Positions 17,574 through 26,715 are shown, counted from the stretch's first letter. The stretch: DNA of 64,000 bases from Bacteroides sp. MSB163 (GCF_036416795.1 NZ_CP143867.1:3588001-3652000), one strand, 5' to 3'. Made by a program: numbers and translations. The notes: generated from the sequence alone by a model not told the origin.

Positions 17574-19643
17574 TTATATTTGTTTATTCAGTGATTGCTT
17601 TATGATATCTATAGTTTGATTTAATAGACTGAGAGAGTCAAAGCTTATTTCGACATCTCCATTTCCCCAACGACCTATGTCTGTAACATTTCTGCAAATA
17701 CCACATGGGTCATTCACTCCATCAAAATCCATATTTATAGTTAATCTTAATCTTGTTTTTTGGATAATGATGTCGACAAAATTCGTTCTATATTTATATG
17801 CTATATATAACTTCTTGAACTCTCGTTTTATACTTGGATTTAAGGCCATGATGGCTTCATCAAGTTTTGTATAAAGCATCTTGACGAAAACATTAGAAAA
17901 ATCATAGTTATCTATACTGTATTTCGTTGTAGGCTCTTCTGATTGTTTGAGATAAGTAGAGATGATTTCCTGTGAAACTGCGGGAAACTTCCATATATCA
18001 ATAGAATAATCGCAAAGTTGTTTGGTACGTTCTTCAATAGTATCAATATTCCAAATATTTTGTTCAACTACATACTTATTTAAGGTATGAGTCGCACTTT
18101 GTTTTAGAACTAAAAGTTTTTCAGAGAAGGGGCGGTCTCCCATTTCTGAATTATATTTAGTGAGAGTAAGATTTCCAAGGCGATGCAGGTAAGTCTTATG
18201 GTCTTCTTTCCAATTTTCACCTAAAGCACTAACCCAGTCCGGTTTTAGATTGTCATTCTGTGGCATTATGTGTTCAATGGTGAATCCAGTGAATGATATA
18301 GGTTCTTTGTTGTTGTAGTTCTCCAGTTTGACAAGAATATAATTGATGCTTCTCATTGTATATATATCTTTTATTTGGAGTTTCCGTTTAAATTCTTCAT
18401 CGGTTGGAAAACGTTTGTAAGTTTCCAAAGAAAGGAATGCAACTTTAATTGAGTTTAAATAATCATCGATTTTAATATTGTTACGCATTGTAGCAAATGT
18501 TTTATTCAATGAGCTTGTTGGTATTTCGCAAACAGCACGTCGGACAACATAGGACTCTGTTAATCTCAGAATAGCAATAAAATCAGCTTTTGATATAACA
18601 TTATTCTTATAATCGCCATACACTTTAAGAAGTAGTGGATATGCAACTTCCATTTTTACTATGCGGATGTCTATGAAGATAGCATGTAACTCTGGGTCAG
18701 AACAAGTATTTGCAGAAATTTCATTATAACATTGTGCATAAAAAAATAAATCTTCTGCCAGTTCTTTGGTATTATTGGATACGCCAGTGTTGATGCAATA
18801 AGATTTGAAACTGTCATACACTTGCTCTTTATTTGGAATAGAGGCTAATTTCATGGTAAGATAATCACGAAAGAACTTATCCATTAATTCGGAACGCTTT
18901 TCAATGGGGAAAGCATTTTCCATAGGCTGCCAATAATTTACATATATATCTTTCTGTTCATCGTTAGTCATACCCATAAGGATATAGTTACGTATGAGGT
19001 CTGATTCTGATAAATCCATACCTGTTGAGTTTAGACTTTCAAAGATAAGTTGTGGATCGTCACCTTCTTCGCGTTTCAATGTAATATTCACAATTTGAAG
19101 CTTTGCGATAGAATTGTATATTTGAGCTGGCGTTAGTTCATTTCCTGCAATTTTCTCTTTGAAGTAAATGTAATTATTGAGGATATTAGACTGCGTATCT
19201 TCATTAATCGGACATACATCTATAAGTTTAATAAGTACTTCACGATCATTGTCATTCAGAAGAAGTTTGTAACGGTCATAACCTTTTTGATGATCATTTT
19301 TTAAAAGATAATAAGTGAGAGTATCTTCATCAACTTCTTCACTTGATGCCTCTCTTAAATGATCACGTAAGGCTATCATTAGAATTGTTAATGTAGTGAC
19401 TCGTTGTTGCCCATCAATTATTTGGTATCTGTGTATTCCCATCGGGACATTTACATCGGATATCGTAACAATAGAACCGACAAAATGGTGTCGCTTTGAC
19501 TGTTTTTCCATATTGACGATATCTTTCCATAATCTGTCGCACTGTACATCTTTTAGCCAACTATATTTTCTCTGATAGACTGGTACTACAAATTGATATT
19601 TACCATTTAATAATTCGTATATACTTCCTTTTGAAATATCCAT
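17574..19643 (-). CDS. GmrSD-like protein: DUF262 + DUF1524 (HNH) + DUF5655
   Basis: 689 residues. The N-terminal DUF262 (ParB-like NTPase/nuclease fold) carries the hallmark IIDGQQR (D77-R81). DUF1524 has the His-Me/HNH core in FTIEHIMPQN (H458) followed by HRLGNLTLT. The last 110 residues look like DUF5655 (VFVKMLYTKLDEAIMALNPSI). This is the architecture of type IV restriction enzymes such as GmrSD, which use nucleotides to attack modified phage DNA. Here it sits between hsdR (2-bp gap) and an Abi-C-like gene (4-bp gap), so it is translated with a type I system. Its target modification is not readable from sequence. Confidence 0.85.
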   Translation of the reverse strand: MDISKGSIYELLNGKYQFVVPVYQRKYSWLKDVQCDRLWKDIVNMEKQSKRHHFVGSIVTISDVNVPMGIHRYQIIDGQQRVTTLTILMIALRDHLREASSEEVDEDTLTYYLLKNDHQKGYDRYKLLLNDNDREVLIKLIDVCPINEDTQSNILNNYIYFKEKIAGNELTPAQIYNSIAKLQIVNITLKREEGDDPQLIFESLNSTGMDLSESDLIRNYILMGMTNDEQKDIYVNYWQPMENAFPIEKRSELMDKFFRDYLTMKLASIPNKEQVYDSFKSYCINTGVSNNTKELAEDLFFYAQCYNEISANTCSDPELHAIFIDIRIVKMEVAYPLLLKVYGDYKNNVISKADFIAILRLTESYVVRRAVCEIPTSSLNKTFATMRNNIKIDDYLNSIKVAFLSLETYKRFPTDEEFKRKLQIKDIYTMRSINYILVKLENYNNKEPISFTGFTIEHIMPQNDNLKPDWVSALGENWKEDHKTYLHRLGNLTLTKYNSEMGDRPFSEKLLVLKQSATHTLNKYVVEQNIWNIDTIEERTKQLCDYSIDIWKFPAVSQEIISTYLKQSEEPTTKYSIDNYDFSNVFVKMLYTKLDEAIMALNPSIKREFKKLYIAYKYRTNFVDIIIQKTRLRLTINMDFDGVNDPCGICRNVTDIGRWGNGDVEISFDSLSLLNQTIDIIKQSLNKQI

Positions 19644-19647
19644 AATA

Positions 19648-20274
19648 TTATTTTTTTTCCAGGTTATCTAAAAAACTAAAATATATTTCTTTATATGCTT
19701 GATAATCTTGCTTGTATAATGCTTCAGAAGCAGATAGAAGAACTCCCCCCAATTCTAATGGATTTTCATCATCAAATAACTCGTTGAATGATTGGCAATC
19801 TTCGTAATGAATACGAGAGTCTCTTTTTGATGCGTAATTTATATAGTAATGCATAATATAACCTCCAATAACGTCTGTTATTTTATATGCTAGAAGTGAC
19901 AGAGTAGAATTTATTGGGATATGTTTAATATCTTGCCCGTGCGAGGCAAAACCAGAATTATTCCTAATTTCTGCCAGTTTTTGAGAAACTGAAGCTATCC
20001 TTCTCCCAAGCTCGATTAATTCTTCTTTATAAGGTTCATCTTGAGTTATTAAACATTCAATTGTTCTTTTTACTGTTGTATTAAATTTATCATATTCAGT
20101 ATAGTTGATATCTTGATTAGTCAGAATGGTTTTACAGATACCTTCGATTAAACTTTTACATGTTTCAATACATAGTGCTGGATTCGAATCAACACTTACT
20201 TCGATCGTTGCAATATGGCTCTCAAAGCTGCTAAAGCTTGGAATTTTATTTATATGTTCTCGAATCCAATGCAT
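19648..20274 (-). CDS. Abi-C-like (abortive infection C-terminal family) protein
   Basis: 208 residues, helical, no signal or membrane segment. The segment AEIRNNSGFASHGQDIKHIP (about 112-131) matches the conserved Asn/Gly/His stretch of the Abortive infection C-terminus family (PF14355-like), preceded by the typical NPALCIETCKSLIEGICKTIL helix. Such proteins occur in phage-defence loci; their chemistry is not settled, and the R...N...H pattern recalls HEPN-type ribonucleases without matching the canonical motif. It is packed between the hsdS N-half (4-bp gap) and the DUF262 gene (4-bp gap), which supports a defence role. The domain call is by motif impression. Confidence 0.65.
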   Translation of the reverse strand: MHWIREHINKIPSFSSFESHIATIEVSVDSNPALCIETCKSLIEGICKTILTNQDINYTEYDKFNTTVKRTIECLITQDEPYKEELIELGRRIASVSQKLAEIRNNSGFASHGQDIKHIPINSTLSLLAYKITDVIGGYIMHYYINYASKRDSRIHYEDCQSFNELFDDENPLELGGVLLSASEALYKQDYQAYKEIYFSFLDNLEKK

Positions 20275-20278
20275 TGTA

Positions 20279-20836
20279 TTATGCTACTGATTTGATTAAA
20301 TTATCATTTATACGGCGGTTAAGCTCGATTTTGTCATCAAGAGATTTAAGAATATTAACGATTTTATCTTGAACACCTCGTGAAGGTAACATAATCGGCA
20401 TTGCTCCATAAGTCTTAGCATTGATATTTCCTCGCGTTCCACCTGTATCAAAAGAATGAACCCAATCATAATACAACTTTGAATGGGTGTAATACTTCAA
20501 AATACGAGGATTTACTTTTGTTTCATCTAAAGAGAATTTTATAAGGAATCCTGCATATACGAGTTCACCATCAGAACCGTCATAAAAATAGGAGCGCCCT
20601 ATACTATTCCCTGTTCTTGCAAATACAATATCATTAGGCTTTAAAAGAAAGGCATCTACATTTTTCTCATCAACAGACATCATGCTAGACTTATTAAGTG
20701 TTCCATCATCATTAATGTCAGTTATTCTCAAATAAGTGCGTAAAGAAGGATTATATGGTACAGCTGATGCTGCTATTCCATAATTACCTCTACCTTTTGT
20801 TAGTTCCTCTAATGTATATGTTTTTATCTCTTCCAT
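20279..20836 (-). CDS. HsdS N-terminal half (one target recognition domain)
   Basis: 185 residues: one target recognition domain (about 1-150) followed by the central conserved helix KIELNRRINDNL, after which the frame diverges to IKSVA and stops. A full HsdS would continue with EQQAQA and a second domain. The truncation falls at the shared sequence TAAATTATCATTTAT (20297-20311). That sequence also marks the middle of the full hsdS gene and the start of the C-half gene. It may be a silent or spare recognition cassette, or it may work as a homodimerising half-subunit as known for some natural half-HsdS proteins. It lies 14 bp after the full hsdS. Confidence 0.85.
   Translation of the reverse strand: MEEIKTYTLEELTKGRGNYGIAASAVPYNPSLRTYLRITDINDDGTLNKSSMMSVDEKNVDAFLLKPNDIVFARTGNSIGRSYFYDGSDGELVYAGFLIKFSLDETKVNPRILKYYTHSKLYYDWVHSFDTGGTRGNINAKTYGAMPIMLPSRGVQDKIVNILKSLDDKIELNRRINDNLIKSVA
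20297..20311 (-). repeat. hsdS recombination-like repeat, copy 1 (partial)
   Basis: 15 bp TAAATTATCATTTAT shared with copies 2 and 3; similarity to copy 2 continues rightward through the CGGCG...TTAAGCTCGATTTT stretch but stops leftward. It encodes INDNL of the central region. This copy keeps only the N-half side of the longer repeat. Confidence 0.6.
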
Positions 20837-20850
20837 AAATAAATGAGAAT

Positions 20851-22011
20851 TTAGCGGTTCATTTCATTTACTTTTAACTCTCCAGACATCAGTTGCGGCA
20901 ACAACGAGTTTCTTAACGCTGCAAGATTCTGGTTTTCAAATTCAAGTGATTCTTGATAATCAAACACTGGTCTGACAATAGACTCAAATTCAGACAATAA
21001 TGCTGTACTATTGGGTATCACAATAGGTTGCGCCTTCATTAAGCTGCCACTTGCTTCCTTGAATGTTGATCCTGTAGCTTGAGCTTCAATGACAACCGTG
21101 TTTTCTTTTAGATAAAGATATAAATACCCAGTGCCTGCAATTCGTGGTACTAATGACTTGAATCCTTGATTTGTACAAAGTTCATTTGAGGCAATTGAGA
21201 TATAGCCAATTGGAGCCCTTGAGGAGAAAAGGACACTTCCTTTAGGAATCATTTTTGCACTACTATTTGAGTAACCGATTTTTGTAATATCGATTTCTCC
21301 ATGAGAAGTAAACTTAGCCTGAGTATTTGATAGGTCTTTAGGTGTAATCCAAGCAATACCATTTTTACAATAATACTCAAGATTCACTTTTGATGGTGTT
21401 CCTCCTCCAATTACATCACAAACAGAATCAAGACGGTCAACACGCCATCCATCGGGAATCATTCCACGCTCTGATTCAACGAATTTACCGCCCTTGAACG
21501 GCTCGAAATCCACAAACCAAGACTTGAATAGCGCCTGTGCCTGCTGCTCTAAATTATCATTTATCCGGCGATTAAGCTCGATTTTAGAGTCGAGAGATTT
21601 GAGTAACGAAACTATTTGTCTTTGCGTTTTAATATTTTCAAAACATTTGATTTCGATTGGGTGTATATGGTTCCGATTTAATGTAGGAACTGCACTTCCT
21701 CCTCCAAATGAAGATAATGGTAACGTTTTTAGAAGATAATAAAGGTATTCAGGGTCATTGCCTTTAAAGTCATCTACATATAAAACTGTATTATGAGCCC
21801 AACATCTATCGTAGATATATGGGGTTCCCACATTTCCACTTCTACCTATAGTAATACAAGGATGAATTGAAGTTTCCTCGTTGTGATACCCTATTATCCC
21901 ATTAGAACCAGCAACAGGTATCGTACCATCTTGCATTATAGATTTGGGTAAATCATGCCCACGTCTAAAATTTAAGATATCTCCCAACTTTTTTATTTTT
22001 ATCTCTTCCAT
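20851..22011 (-). CDS. hsdS: Type I restriction specificity subunit S (full length)
   Basis: 386 residues with two target recognition domains (about 1-155 and 200-350), each followed by a conserved helix. The central region reads ELNRRINDNLEQQAQALFKS, and the C-terminal one ends LLPQLMSGELKVNEMN. By family it sets the bipartite DNA sequence recognised by the HsdM2S methylase and the HsdR2M2S nuclease. It is the only complete hsdS here and so presumably the active specificity gene. It starts MEEIKIKKL, and the N-half gene starts with the same MEEIK, so recombination at the central repeat would swap whole domains cleanly. It lies 32 bp downstream of the DinD/RhuM-like gene. Confidence 0.93.
   Translation of the reverse strand: MEEIKIKKLGDILNFRRGHDLPKSIMQDGTIPVAGSNGIIGYHNEETSIHPCITIGRSGNVGTPYIYDRCWAHNTVLYVDDFKGNDPEYLYYLLKTLPLSSFGGGSAVPTLNRNHIHPIEIKCFENIKTQRQIVSLLKSLDSKIELNRRINDNLEQQAQALFKSWFVDFEPFKGGKFVESERGMIPDGWRVDRLDSVCDVIGGGTPSKVNLEYYCKNGIAWITPKDLSNTQAKFTSHGEIDITKIGYSNSSAKMIPKGSVLFSSRAPIGYISIASNELCTNQGFKSLVPRIAGTGYLYLYLKENTVVIEAQATGSTFKEASGSLMKAQPIVIPNSTALLSEFESIVRPVFDYQESLEFENQNLAALRNSLLPQLMSGELKVNEMNR
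21533..21565 (-). repeat. hsdS recombination-like repeat, copy 2
   Basis: 33-bp sequence identical to 24063-24095 and in the same orientation. It starts GCCTGTGCCTGCTGCTCT on the plus strand and encodes the central INDNLEQQAQA of the full-length hsdS. Confidence 0.8.
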
Positions 22012-22043
22012 AAATGAGAATTTAGCGGTTCAAATTATTAATT

Positions 22044-23435
22044 TTAGTCATTAAAAAGTCCTTTATCTTTTAGACGTTTTAGTTCTTTGTCAAAATCTGA
22101 CAAATATTCACGATCTTGTATGAGTTTAAATTTCTCATATTCACAGAAAGCTTTCGTTTGTGCTTCCTCATTAGATATTGTGCCGGAATGTTTTAGAACC
22201 TCATAGTCGCTTATTGCCAGGAAATTGCTTAATTTGTTTTTCCAATCATACATGGTCGTGATGAGCTGTTGCTCTGCTCTTAACTCTGCAAAATCAAGGA
22301 AAGCGGATGATAGACGTTCTAACTGTGATACCTCTTTGTCTGACAGATAGTTTTTGGCAACTATTGTATCTGACTTTTGTATTCTTCCATCAGGGGCTTT
22401 CTTCCACGTAGTCAACCCCATGTGGGGCATTTCAGCATCAGCACGATTGTAGATTAATTCTGCTGCTGTATGGTGGGTTACTGCCCAATGCATCATATTT
22501 TGTACCATTTTGAAAAACAGTTTGGTTATTTCTGATTTAGCATCGTAATCTGCACTACATTCAGCATATACATCTGTTATTTTCTGGTAATACCTGCGTT
22601 CGGAAGTGCGGATTTCACGGATACGTTGCAGTAAATCATCGAAATAATCTTTTCCGAAATGGCGGCCTTGTTTTAAGCGTTCGTCATCCATAGCAAAGCC
22701 TTTTACGATAAATTCCTTTAGAACTCCGGTAGCCCAAATTCTGAATTGAGTGGCTTGGTAACTATTTACCCGGTACCCTACAGCAATGATTGCATCAAGA
22801 TTATAGAACATAGGAGAACGTTCAACTTCTCTTTCTCCTTCTTGCTGAACTATCTGAATTTTTCGGATAGTTGCTTCTTCTTGCAATTCTCCAGACTCGT
22901 ATATTTGCCCTAAATGATAATTGATTGTCTTTACATCTACGCCAAAAAGAGCAGCCATTCGCTTTTGAGACATCCAGAAGGTTTCATTATTGAATATCAC
23001 TTCTATTTTTACTTCTCCCTGACTTGTTTTATAGAATAAGATATTGGAAGATAGATTATTGGAGGTTAGCTCAAATAAACTTGTCTGATTTTTGAAAAAG
23101 ATACGCGCTTGTTGTACTAATGCTTTCTTGGAGTCTGCATTTTCAGCAATGATAAGACAAGCCATTCTTGACAAATGGAAATTTTCTACATTTCTGTATG
23201 CTCCGGAACCAAGTTTAACCATTTCTACAGTAAGGTGAAAATGGTCGTTTATATCCATTCCTTTTGCTTGAGCAATCGCGATAGCTTTTTTTACTACAGA
23301 AGTAAATCTGTAATAGGTCGTATAACCCATAGCTCCACATAAATCACGCGAAGTCCAATATTCCTTTCCATCTTGATTGTACTTTTTTATTAGCTCAAGT
23401 TGGGGTTGCATTTCAGGTATCTTATTCTCTTCCAT
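22044..23435 (-). CDS. DinD/BRO-like N-terminus fused to RhuM-family protein
   Basis: 463 residues. Residues about 1-120 resemble the DinD/BRO-type N-terminal domain (DGKEYWTSRDLCGAMGYTTY, then FHLSRMACLIIAENADSKK). From about 130 the chain is a RhuM-family protein (NNETFWMSQKRMAALFGVDV, then MFYNLDAIIAVGYRVNSYQA). RhuM proteins, about 330 residues alone, are repeatedly found inside type I restriction operons and pathogenicity islands; their biochemical role is not established. The extra N-terminal domain makes this one longer than usual. It is placed between two hsdS units, 5 bp after the C-half and 32 bp before the full hsdS. Confidence 0.8.
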   Translation of the reverse strand: MEENKIPEMQPQLELIKKYNQDGKEYWTSRDLCGAMGYTTYYRFTSVVKKAIAIAQAKGMDINDHFHLTVEMVKLGSGAYRNVENFHLSRMACLIIAENADSKKALVQQARIFFKNQTSLFELTSNNLSSNILFYKTSQGEVKIEVIFNNETFWMSQKRMAALFGVDVKTINYHLGQIYESGELQEEATIRKIQIVQQEGEREVERSPMFYNLDAIIAVGYRVNSYQATQFRIWATGVLKEFIVKGFAMDDERLKQGRHFGKDYFDDLLQRIREIRTSERRYYQKITDVYAECSADYDAKSEITKLFFKMVQNMMHWAVTHHTAAELIYNRADAEMPHMGLTTWKKAPDGRIQKSDTIVAKNYLSDKEVSQLERLSSAFLDFAELRAEQQLITTMYDWKNKLSNFLAISDYEVLKHSGTISNEEAQTKAFCEYEKFKLIQDREYLSDFDKELKRLKDKGLFND

Positions 23436-23440
23436 ATGTG

Positions 23441-24154
23441 TTAACTATTTAAATCATTAACTTTTAATTCACCAGACATGAGTTTTGGCAATAATACGTC
23501 ACGAATCATTGATAATCGCATATTTTGAAGGGAATTGTTTTTAATTGTTTTTAATGCAATTTCAGCATGGTTAGTGAATGATTCAAGCTTTTCACGTGGA
23601 ATGACAGGAATTCTGTATTTGCCGATTGTATCTCCTGAAACCCTTTGACGTCCACTACTTCCGTTCATATTTTTAACAGCATAGTCTACAAAATCATGAT
23701 TACGAGCTAAAAAATAGAAGAATGCTGAAGAATAATTGCTTTTAGCTGAGATCACTATATACTCTGTGGATCCATATGCGATTTCATTCTTATCAAGGAA
23801 ATTGATGAAAGCAGTCTTTCCATTTTCAAGGCAAGGAGTAATCCGAGCTATCAAAGTGTCTCCATTACAGAACTTCATACCACCATTGTATTCTTTTTCT
23901 ATCCATCCATTAGGAAAACTGCCTGTAGTTGGAATATTTGCCATTTCAATGCACTTTGCAGATGTACCTTTACTTAAATTTCGCTTAGGGTTAATTTCTG
24001 CAATTTCGTGAATTAATACAGTTGTACTATCTGTATATCTGTCAAGTAGTTCATTGAGCCAGGCCTGTGCCTGCTGCTCTAAATTATCATTTATCGGCAT
24101 GTTTTTATGTGGTAAATGACACCTGCTATAATATGTAATATGATTTACATTCAT
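23441..24154 (-). CDS. HsdS C-terminal half (one target recognition domain)
   Basis: 237 residues. A short leader of 20 residues (MNVNHITYYSRC...) runs straight into INDNLEQQAQAWLNEL, the central region of an HsdS. One target recognition domain follows, then the C-terminal helix ending LLPKLMSGELKVNDLN. It therefore lacks the N-terminal half, exactly complementary to the N-half gene at 20279-20836. The start ATG overlaps the recombinase stop by one base (TAATG), so it is translationally coupled to the recombinase. It may be a donor cassette or a real half-subunit. The leader sequence looks like junction DNA rather than conserved protein. Confidence 0.85.
   Translation of the reverse strand: MNVNHITYYSRCHLPHKNMPINDNLEQQAQAWLNELLDRYTDSTTVLIHEIAEINPKRNLSKGTSAKCIEMANIPTTGSFPNGWIEKEYNGGMKFCNGDTLIARITPCLENGKTAFINFLDKNEIAYGSTEYIVISAKSNYSSAFFYFLARNHDFVDYAVKNMNGSSGRQRVSGDTIGKYRIPVIPREKLESFTNHAEIALKTIKNNSLQNMRLSMIRDVLLPKLMSGELKVNDLNS
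24063..24095 (-). repeat. hsdS recombination-like repeat, copy 3
   Basis: 33 bp identical to the copy at 21533-21565, at the very start of the conserved part of the C-half hsdS. Direct orientation relative to copies 1 and 2. Confidence 0.8.
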
Positions 24155-25155
24155 TAATTGATATATTTGCGATGTGATAGTTTTACATTATTTTGGCTAA
24201 CCATTGCATAATGCATAGTTGTATCTATTTTTACGTGTCCGAGTAATTTTTGCACTTGTTCTACCGGCATTCCTTTGTCAATTGCCATTGTAGCTAATGT
24301 ACGTCGAAATTTGTGTGGATGTACACGGACAATCTTGGCTTGACGCCCAATTTTGCGTAATCGAGTTTCAACTCCTGATATCTGTAGACGGTTGTGTGGT
24401 TTGGCTAAAGAAACAAATAGTGCCTTGTTCCGGTCTTTTCTGGTACTAAGGTACTGTTGTAAATGTATTTTGGCTCGTGCATTAAAATACACTATTCGCT
24501 CTTTATTTCCCTTGCCAAAAACAATACATTCGCGTTCATTGAAGTTGATATCTTCACGGTCTAACTTTACTAATTCACCAACACGCATACCGGTAGATGC
24601 TAAAAGATCAATCATAGCGAGATCACGGATTTTAATGCAATTGTCACGAAGGTGTTCAATATTCTCATCGGTCAATATTTCCTTGACTTGTGTACCGGTT
24701 TTTACTTTATGAATTCTACGAATCGGACTTTTGATAATATAATCTTCTTCTTCAAGCCAAGCAAAAAATGAGGAGAAGATACGTCGAATATTGTCAATTG
24801 TTACTTTACTTGACTTATTCTTGCGCTGAAATACTGCTAAATAGGCGCGGATATCTTCTGTAGAGTAATCTACTACCTTTTTTGGCATCTTTTTTAAGAG
24901 TTGTTTAATTGTAGAACTGTAATATTTAATTGTGGGAGTTGTGCATCCTTCAACTTGTTTAGCCGACAAAAAGATTTCAAGTAGTCGGTCGTTGGTTGCA
25001 GTGTCTTCGTGCATCTTTTCACCATCTTTCATAATGGTATATTTACTTACTATTTGAAGCAGAACACCATTTAATTGAACCAATTGTTCTATACTTAAAA
25101 CATCTGTCATTGCATTGCTGATCTCTTGAATTAATTTCTCTTTCATACTCTTCAA
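24154..25155 (-). CDS. Tyrosine recombinase (XerC/D-like) of the hsd operon
   Basis: 333 residues. SAM-like N-terminal core-binding domain (about 55-145) and catalytic domain with Arg191 (STGMRVGEL), H281-K-F-R284 (HPHKFRRTLATM), H307 (LLGHVKI) and nucleophile Y316 (HYAMV); all catalytic residues are present. Located between hsdM (36 bp upstream) and the hsdS C-half (overlapping by one base). Recombinases in this position in Bacteroides shuffle hsdS halves and so change methylation and restriction specificity. The likely site is the 33-bp repeat at the hsdS centre, although the copies here are all in direct orientation. An unrelated phage-type integrase role is less likely because no att-bounded element is apparent. 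Confidence 0.9.
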   Translation of the reverse strand: MKSMKEKLIQEISNAMTDVLSIEQLVQLNGVLLQIVSKYTIMKDGEKMHEDTATNDRLLEIFLSAKQVEGCTTPTIKYYSSTIKQLLKKMPKKVVDYSTEDIRAYLAVFQRKNKSSKVTIDNIRRIFSSFFAWLEEEDYIIKSPIRRIHKVKTGTQVKEILTDENIEHLRDNCIKIRDLAMIDLLASTGMRVGELVKLDREDINFNERECIVFGKGNKERIVYFNARAKIHLQQYLSTRKDRNKALFVSLAKPHNRLQISGVETRLRKIGRQAKIVRVHPHKFRRTLATMAIDKGMPVEQVQKLLGHVKIDTTMHYAMVSQNNVKLSHRKYIN

Positions 25156-25191
25156 TTATTAGATTAAATAATTGAAGAAATATAGTACTAT

Positions 25192-26715
25192 TTATTTAAT
25201 TGTAAATCCTATACTGCCTAATTGTTTTCGAATTTCTTCTTCCAAGTCATGAGATTGGGCAAACAAGTCAGATAACTCAGAGGTGAGCCGCTCCATTTTT
25301 TCTTGGAAAGGTTCACCGTCATCTTCTACTTCTGCAATTCCGACATATCGTCCCGGAGTAAGGATATAATCCTGTTTTACTACATCTTCAAGTGTGGCAA
25401 TGGCACAAAACCCCTTCTCATTATCTAATGTTCCCTCATTAAAGGCATGAAATGTATCGGCTATTTTTTGAATATCTCCTTTTTCTCCTTCTTCTGAATC
25501 AGAAAGTTCGCGAAGTTTGCGCGTAACCATTGTTCCCATGTTACGGGCATCTACAAATAGGATTTTTCCTGTTTGTTTCTTAGCCCTATTTAAGAACCAT
25601 AAAGAAACAGGAATTCCTGTCGTATAAAAAAGCTGTGAAGGTAATGCGACAATGCCCTCTACGAGATCGGCTTTTATAATATTCTCACGAATTTTTCCTT
25701 CACCTCCACTCTGTGAAGACAGAGAACCATTAGCAAGCACCATACCTATACGTCCTTTGGGAGAGAGATGATGTATCATGTGTTGTAGCCATGCAAAGTT
25801 AGCATTACCTGCTGGCGGAATGCCAAATTTCCAACGTACATCGTCTTGTAGTTTATCTACTCCCCAATCGCTTAAGTTGAATGGTGGATTTGCTAAAATA
25901 TAATCAGCTTTTAGAGTTGGGTGTTGGTCATCAAAGAAAGTATCGGCATTAAATTTGCCAAGGTCTGCTTCTATACCGCGGATGGCTAAATTCATCTGAG
26001 CCATTTTCCATGTAGTAGGATTGCTGTCTTGACCAAATACAGAAATATTGTTGATGTTACCTTGATGGCGTTCAATAAACTTTGCTGATTGAACGAACAT
26101 GCCACCAGAACCACAGGCAGGGTCATAAACACGTCCACTATAAGGTTGAAGAACTTCTACCAAAGTGCGAACAATGCAAGCTGGCGTGTAAAACTCACCT
26201 GCAAGTTTTCCTTCTGCTTCGGCAAATTTAGAAAGACAGTATTCATAAGCGCGTCCGAGTATGTCCTTTGTGTCTCCATGTTCCCTCATTTGAATGTTGG
26301 TGAATAAATCAACGACGTCTCCTAAACGACGTTTGTCTAACTCTGGCCGTGCGAAATTTTTAGGAAGAATGCCTTTTAGGCGAGTGTTTTCTTTTTCAAT
26401 TAATCGCATTGCATTATCAATTACAGTGCCAATCTCAGGTGCATGAGCCGCTTTTGCAATCATAGACCAACGTGCCTCTTGGGGTACAAAGAATATATTT
26501 TCTGAAGTGTATTCATCTTTATCTTCTTCAAAACCATCTCCCTCATCAATGAGCGCTTGATATTTTGCTTCAAATCTATCAGATATATATTTGAGGAAGA
26601 TAAGCCCTAAGACTACAGATTTATATTCTGAAGCATCCATATTACCTCTTAATAAATCAGCCGCTTTCCAAATATCTTTCTCAAATCCTATTTCTGCTGT
26701 ATTAGTTTTAGCCAT
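25192..26715 (-). CDS. hsdM: Type I DNA methyltransferase subunit M
   Basis: 507 residues, normal HsdM length. The helical N-terminal domain (about 1-150) precedes the N6-adenine methylase core, with SAM-binding motif I DPACGSGG (D198-G205) and catalytic motif IV NPPF (276-279). The family methylates adenine in the half-sites chosen by HsdS, protecting host DNA, and forms the scaffold for HsdR. It is the first gene of the minus-strand operon and has a promoter-like -7 box TAACTTTG about 70 bp upstream of the start. The recombinase gene follows after 36 bp. Confidence 0.95.
   Translation of the reverse strand: MAKTNTAEIGFEKDIWKAADLLRGNMDASEYKSVVLGLIFLKYISDRFEAKYQALIDEGDGFEEDKDEYTSENIFFVPQEARWSMIAKAAHAPEIGTVIDNAMRLIEKENTRLKGILPKNFARPELDKRRLGDVVDLFTNIQMREHGDTKDILGRAYEYCLSKFAEAEGKLAGEFYTPACIVRTLVEVLQPYSGRVYDPACGSGGMFVQSAKFIERHQGNINNISVFGQDSNPTTWKMAQMNLAIRGIEADLGKFNADTFFDDQHPTLKADYILANPPFNLSDWGVDKLQDDVRWKFGIPPAGNANFAWLQHMIHHLSPKGRIGMVLANGSLSSQSGGEGKIRENIIKADLVEGIVALPSQLFYTTGIPVSLWFLNRAKKQTGKILFVDARNMGTMVTRKLRELSDSEEGEKGDIQKIADTFHAFNEGTLDNEKGFCAIATLEDVVKQDYILTPGRYVGIAEVEDDGEPFQEKMERLTSELSDLFAQSHDLEEEIRKQLGSIGFTIK

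Noticed and set aside
20279..24154. hsdS inversion shufflon
   Set aside because: All three hsdS units and their repeats lie in the same orientation and no reverse copy of the repeat was found, so inversion between them is not possible as sequenced. Other types of exchange remain open.
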